Of a stretch of DNA of 64,000 nucleotides, positions 47,863 to 52,251 are shown in pieces. The position numbers and the translations under genes were made by a program. Below the pieces are notes generated by a model. It searched no databases, was not told the DNA's origin, and saw nothing but the letters and a program-made list of their open reading frames with translations. Each line of letters starts with the position of its first letter. Position 1 is the first letter of the stretch. Source of the stretch: Aricia agestis (taxonomy: Eukaryota > Arthropoda > Insecta > Lepidoptera > Lycaenidae); NCBI RefSeq assembly GCF_905147365.1, contig NC_056407.1, positions 16,599,980-16,663,979 of the forward strand. The letters run 5' to 3'.

Positions 47863-50800
47863 TCGTTTTTTGGAAGTCGGTTAAAAATAGGCAAATATTG
47901 TTTTTAAATGGGATAAGTTGTTTTTCTACATTATATTATAATCTTTAACCCGTGAGAAGGCGCGCCTTATTTTATCACACCGAAAGGCGCGCGCGAGCAA
48001 ATAGCTCACACAAATTTAAATACTTATTAATCTAGTGTTGCATGGCTTATAATTGATGTAAATTAATAAAACAAGATTTAATCAACAAGAAATTAAGACT
48101 TTTAATTAAACATTTAAAACAAATCAACTTCTTAGGCAAATTACAAAACAATAATATTTTCTTATTTTTATCAGTCTGCATAAAAATCACAATAAAAAAT
48201 CTTACATAAAATATACTTAAAAAGTTTACTCTTCCATAAGATGTCAACGGGTGTGACTATCGAAATACATTGTTCACATGTATGTAACATGTTCCGTGCA
48301 GAGTAATCGCTTGCACAAAGTGCACGCTTTTTTCGAGGGTCTATTCTTACGGTTCAGAAGTTGAAACAAAACGTTTCATAAGGAACTTGAGATTGGATGA
48401 TATGTTTGTCATGCAAATCCGGCGTGAAATATGTGGCTTTACATGCTGGAGCATCCGCATCCAATTCCTCATCAGAATCCTCTGCCAACCACGAACTAAT
48501 CTGTGCCTGCATTTGATCGTTCATTTTATCTGTGTATTGAAGCTAAAATAATAAAAAATGTAATGTACATATCACTACAGAATATTTACTTATTACGAGT
48601 ATTTAAACATAATAATACTTATAAATAACACGGTACTTAAGAAAATACAAAAATAGTATATTTTATTCGAAAAATAAATACTTACACGGATGGGCGCGTG
48701 ATGAGCAAATTGCCGCACGATGGTACGCGGTCACCAAAAACTCCTCGCTGTGATGACGCAACGGAACTAACCGATACGAGAGTTACTTCAGGGGGGGGAG
48801 GATGAATAGTTAGGAAGGTACCTAGACACTTAGAAAGTTATGACGTTGGTATCACAAAAAATTTCGAATTCAATTTTTGTGTGAGCAAATTGCTCATAGC
48901 GCGCCTTCTCACGGGTTAAGGGACTTTTTAAATATTTCAATAGTAACCAAACCTTGACTGACCAATGGTAGGTATTCGGGGTAAACGCACGCATTTTTTT
49001 TCCAAAGCTTATAAAATTTATATAGGTGTAATACTGCATACGCCTTCTATTTCATGATTAAGCACACGTATTTCACCATACGTAAATGTAGAGTTTGGGA
49101 CCATTTTAGTTCCCGTTAATCCATAATTAGTATTTCTATTCTTTTTACTTCTGCGTACTTTTACCTTAACTTGTGGGTAAATGTACGCAGTCCTTTTTAG
49201 GGTTCCGTAGCCAAATGGCAAAAACGGAACCCTTATAGATTCATCATGTCTGTCTGTCTGTCTGTCCGTCCGTATGTCACAGCCACTTTTCTCCGAAACT
49301 ATAAGAGCTATACTATTGAAACTTGGTAAGTAGATGTAGTCTGTGAACCGCTTTAAGATTTTGATACAAAAATGGAAAAATTATTAAAAATTTTAGGGGT
49401 TCCCATAGATACAACTGAAACAAAAATTTTTTTTCATCTAACCTATGCGTGTGGGGTATCTATGGATAGGTCTTTAAAAATCATATTGAGGTTTCTTATA
49501 TCATTTTTTTCACAAACAGCATTGTAGCAAATTGCCTAATAAATAATCATCAAAAACAAACGAAAACACTTATTTTCTATAATTACCTTCATAATAATGT
49601 GACACACGAAAAGTGTGTCACATTATTATGAAGCACAAAAAACTTCGAAAAACTTACCGATTTGTTTTTTTTTATATTTTTTTCCGAACCACAACACGCA
49701 CTGCGCAATAAATGATAGCTCAGTATGTCGACTCAAGCACCGTTGTTTTTGTCAAGAAAGCCCCCCCACCCGCTCTCCCCTTACCGAGATATTGGTACTG
49801 CGTACTTTTACCCAGTGCGGCGTTTTACCCCGAATGCCTATATAACAATCTACATATAAATAAAATTATAAGCAAAAAACTTTTTGAAAAAAGCTTTTAT
49901 TTAAAAAGAAGAAAATAAATTTCCCCTTAAAAATTCTAACTATTAAGTTATAACCTCAATATATTATACAATTTGCATGATAATAAAAGCTTAACGCGTG
50001 ATTTGTTAATAATGAACTAGTAAGTGCCAATTTAACTGAGTAAACTGATATTATATTTTTTATTTTATTAAAGTAATTAAATATTGACAGATTGTTAAGT
50101 CTCGCGAGAAGCTTTTATTATAATGCAAATTGTATAATATATTGAGGTTATAACTTAATAGTTAGAATTTTTAAGGGGAAATTTATTTTCTTCTTTTTAA
50201 ATAAAAAATTTTTTGCTTATAATTTATTTTTTGTTTTTTAGTTAAATCTCTGACTAGATTTCTTAAGTCTGCTTGATTGTAGTTTGTTTTGTATCAAGAA
50301 TTTGTTAAAATCTGATTAGGTAACTTAATTTGAGTCTTTAAGAAATCGTACTTAATTTTACGACAGAAAAATTAAATATCACTTAACAAAAATGACCGGA
50401 TTCAACCAGGCATTTTCTAATGCCCGACTGGTTTTGACTCGACATAACACGATACGACACGACACGTCACTTCATGTTACGATACGACACGATACGACAC
50501 GGCACGACAGGACACGACATGACTTTTCAATTTACTCTCAATAAGCCTTTTTATTTGATACCCATATTGCAGAAGTGCTTTAAAAATAACTATATTGCCC
50601 TATCTTAGATGAGCCGCCATATTGGATGTAGAATGACATTACATTCGTTTCCGAGTTACTCTCAATGAGCCCTTTCATTTGATACCCATATTGCAGAAGT
50701 GCATTAAAAATAACTATATCCCCCTACCTTGAATGAGACGCCATATTGGATTTAGAATGACATTACATTCGTTTCCAAGTTACTCTCAATGAGCCCTTTC

Positions 50801-52164
50801 ATTTGATACCCATATTGCAGAAGTGTATTAAAAATAACTATACCTCTATCTTGGATGAGCCGCCATATTGGATGTAGTATGACATTACATTCGTTTTCGA
50901 GTTACTCTCGAAAAGCCCTTTCATTTAATATCCATATTGTAGAACTGCATAAAAAAAAACTATTTCGCCATCTTGGATGGTCGGCCATATTGGATTTAGA
51001 GTGATGTCACATACAATATCATGTATTGTCATCCAAACTAAACGTGCATGCAAAATTTCAGCTCGATCGGTTAAATATATCTACTCCAAAATTGAGTTCC
51101 AAGATTTCACCCGAACATACATACTTACATACATACAGAGCAAGTTAAATAAAAGCTTTTAAAAAACTAGCTATTTGGCCGAGCTTTGCTCGGTATTCGA
51201 TGAAAATGACATTTTCTAAAAATGATTCCTATCTAGATCGATTTATCGCCCCCGAAACTAGGGTTGCTGAGGATTCCTCTTCCGCTTCCTCATAATGAGG
51301 AAGTTCCGCAATATTTTGGGTTCCTCAACCGTTACCGCATTCCTCATAAATAAAAATAAAAATTCCTCTTCCGCTATCGCTTCCTCAAAATTTAAGAGGA
51401 ATTTATGAGGAATTACACTGCGCATGCGCGTCGCGTATCCAATCACGCTCTGGCGCGGCGGCGCGGCGCCGGAGCGGTGCCGCACCGCACCCGTGTGGTT
51501 TCTCCCTGAGGGCCCATAGAAGTGAAAAGATGAGTATTGCAGCGGCGCCGCTGCGACGTGTGTCTAAACAGCCTAAGGGCCGCGACACGAGCACTTTCAG
51601 TGTCATAAGATTTTAAACTTTATCTTCATTTTTGTAATACATAGTACAGCGGCCACGGGCGGTCGTAGACTTCTCAAGCGGTACTATGTATTACAATAAT
51701 GAAGATAAAGTTTAAAATCATATATATGACACTGAAAGAGCTCGCCTCGCCGCTGTCATTCCGATGTAGCGCGGCCCTTATTGCTACACTGATTTTGATG
51801 ATTCTTTATTGTGTGTGTTTTGAGAATGGTTTAGAATTTAGATTCATAGTTTGGTTCACTGGAAAATGCCCTTTTAATTAATTTTTGTGTAAGTTATGTA
51901 CCTAGTACGTTATGTACAAAGTACAGACAGGACAAAAGTTTGGGTTGGCTCCGCTAGTATTTATAATTTTCTATCTTCCTTTTCCTCATCCGCTTCCTCT
52001 TCCGCTTCCTCATCCGCATCCTCTTCCTCATAAAATATCCTCTTCCTCATCCGCATCCTCAAAATTTGCGCGTGACAATTCCTCTTCCTCCTCCTCTTCC
52101 TCATAATCACTTCCTCAACAACCCTACCCGAAACCCCCTATATCGTTGGAGCCGATTCCGAGAT

Positions 52165-52251
<87 letters not shown>

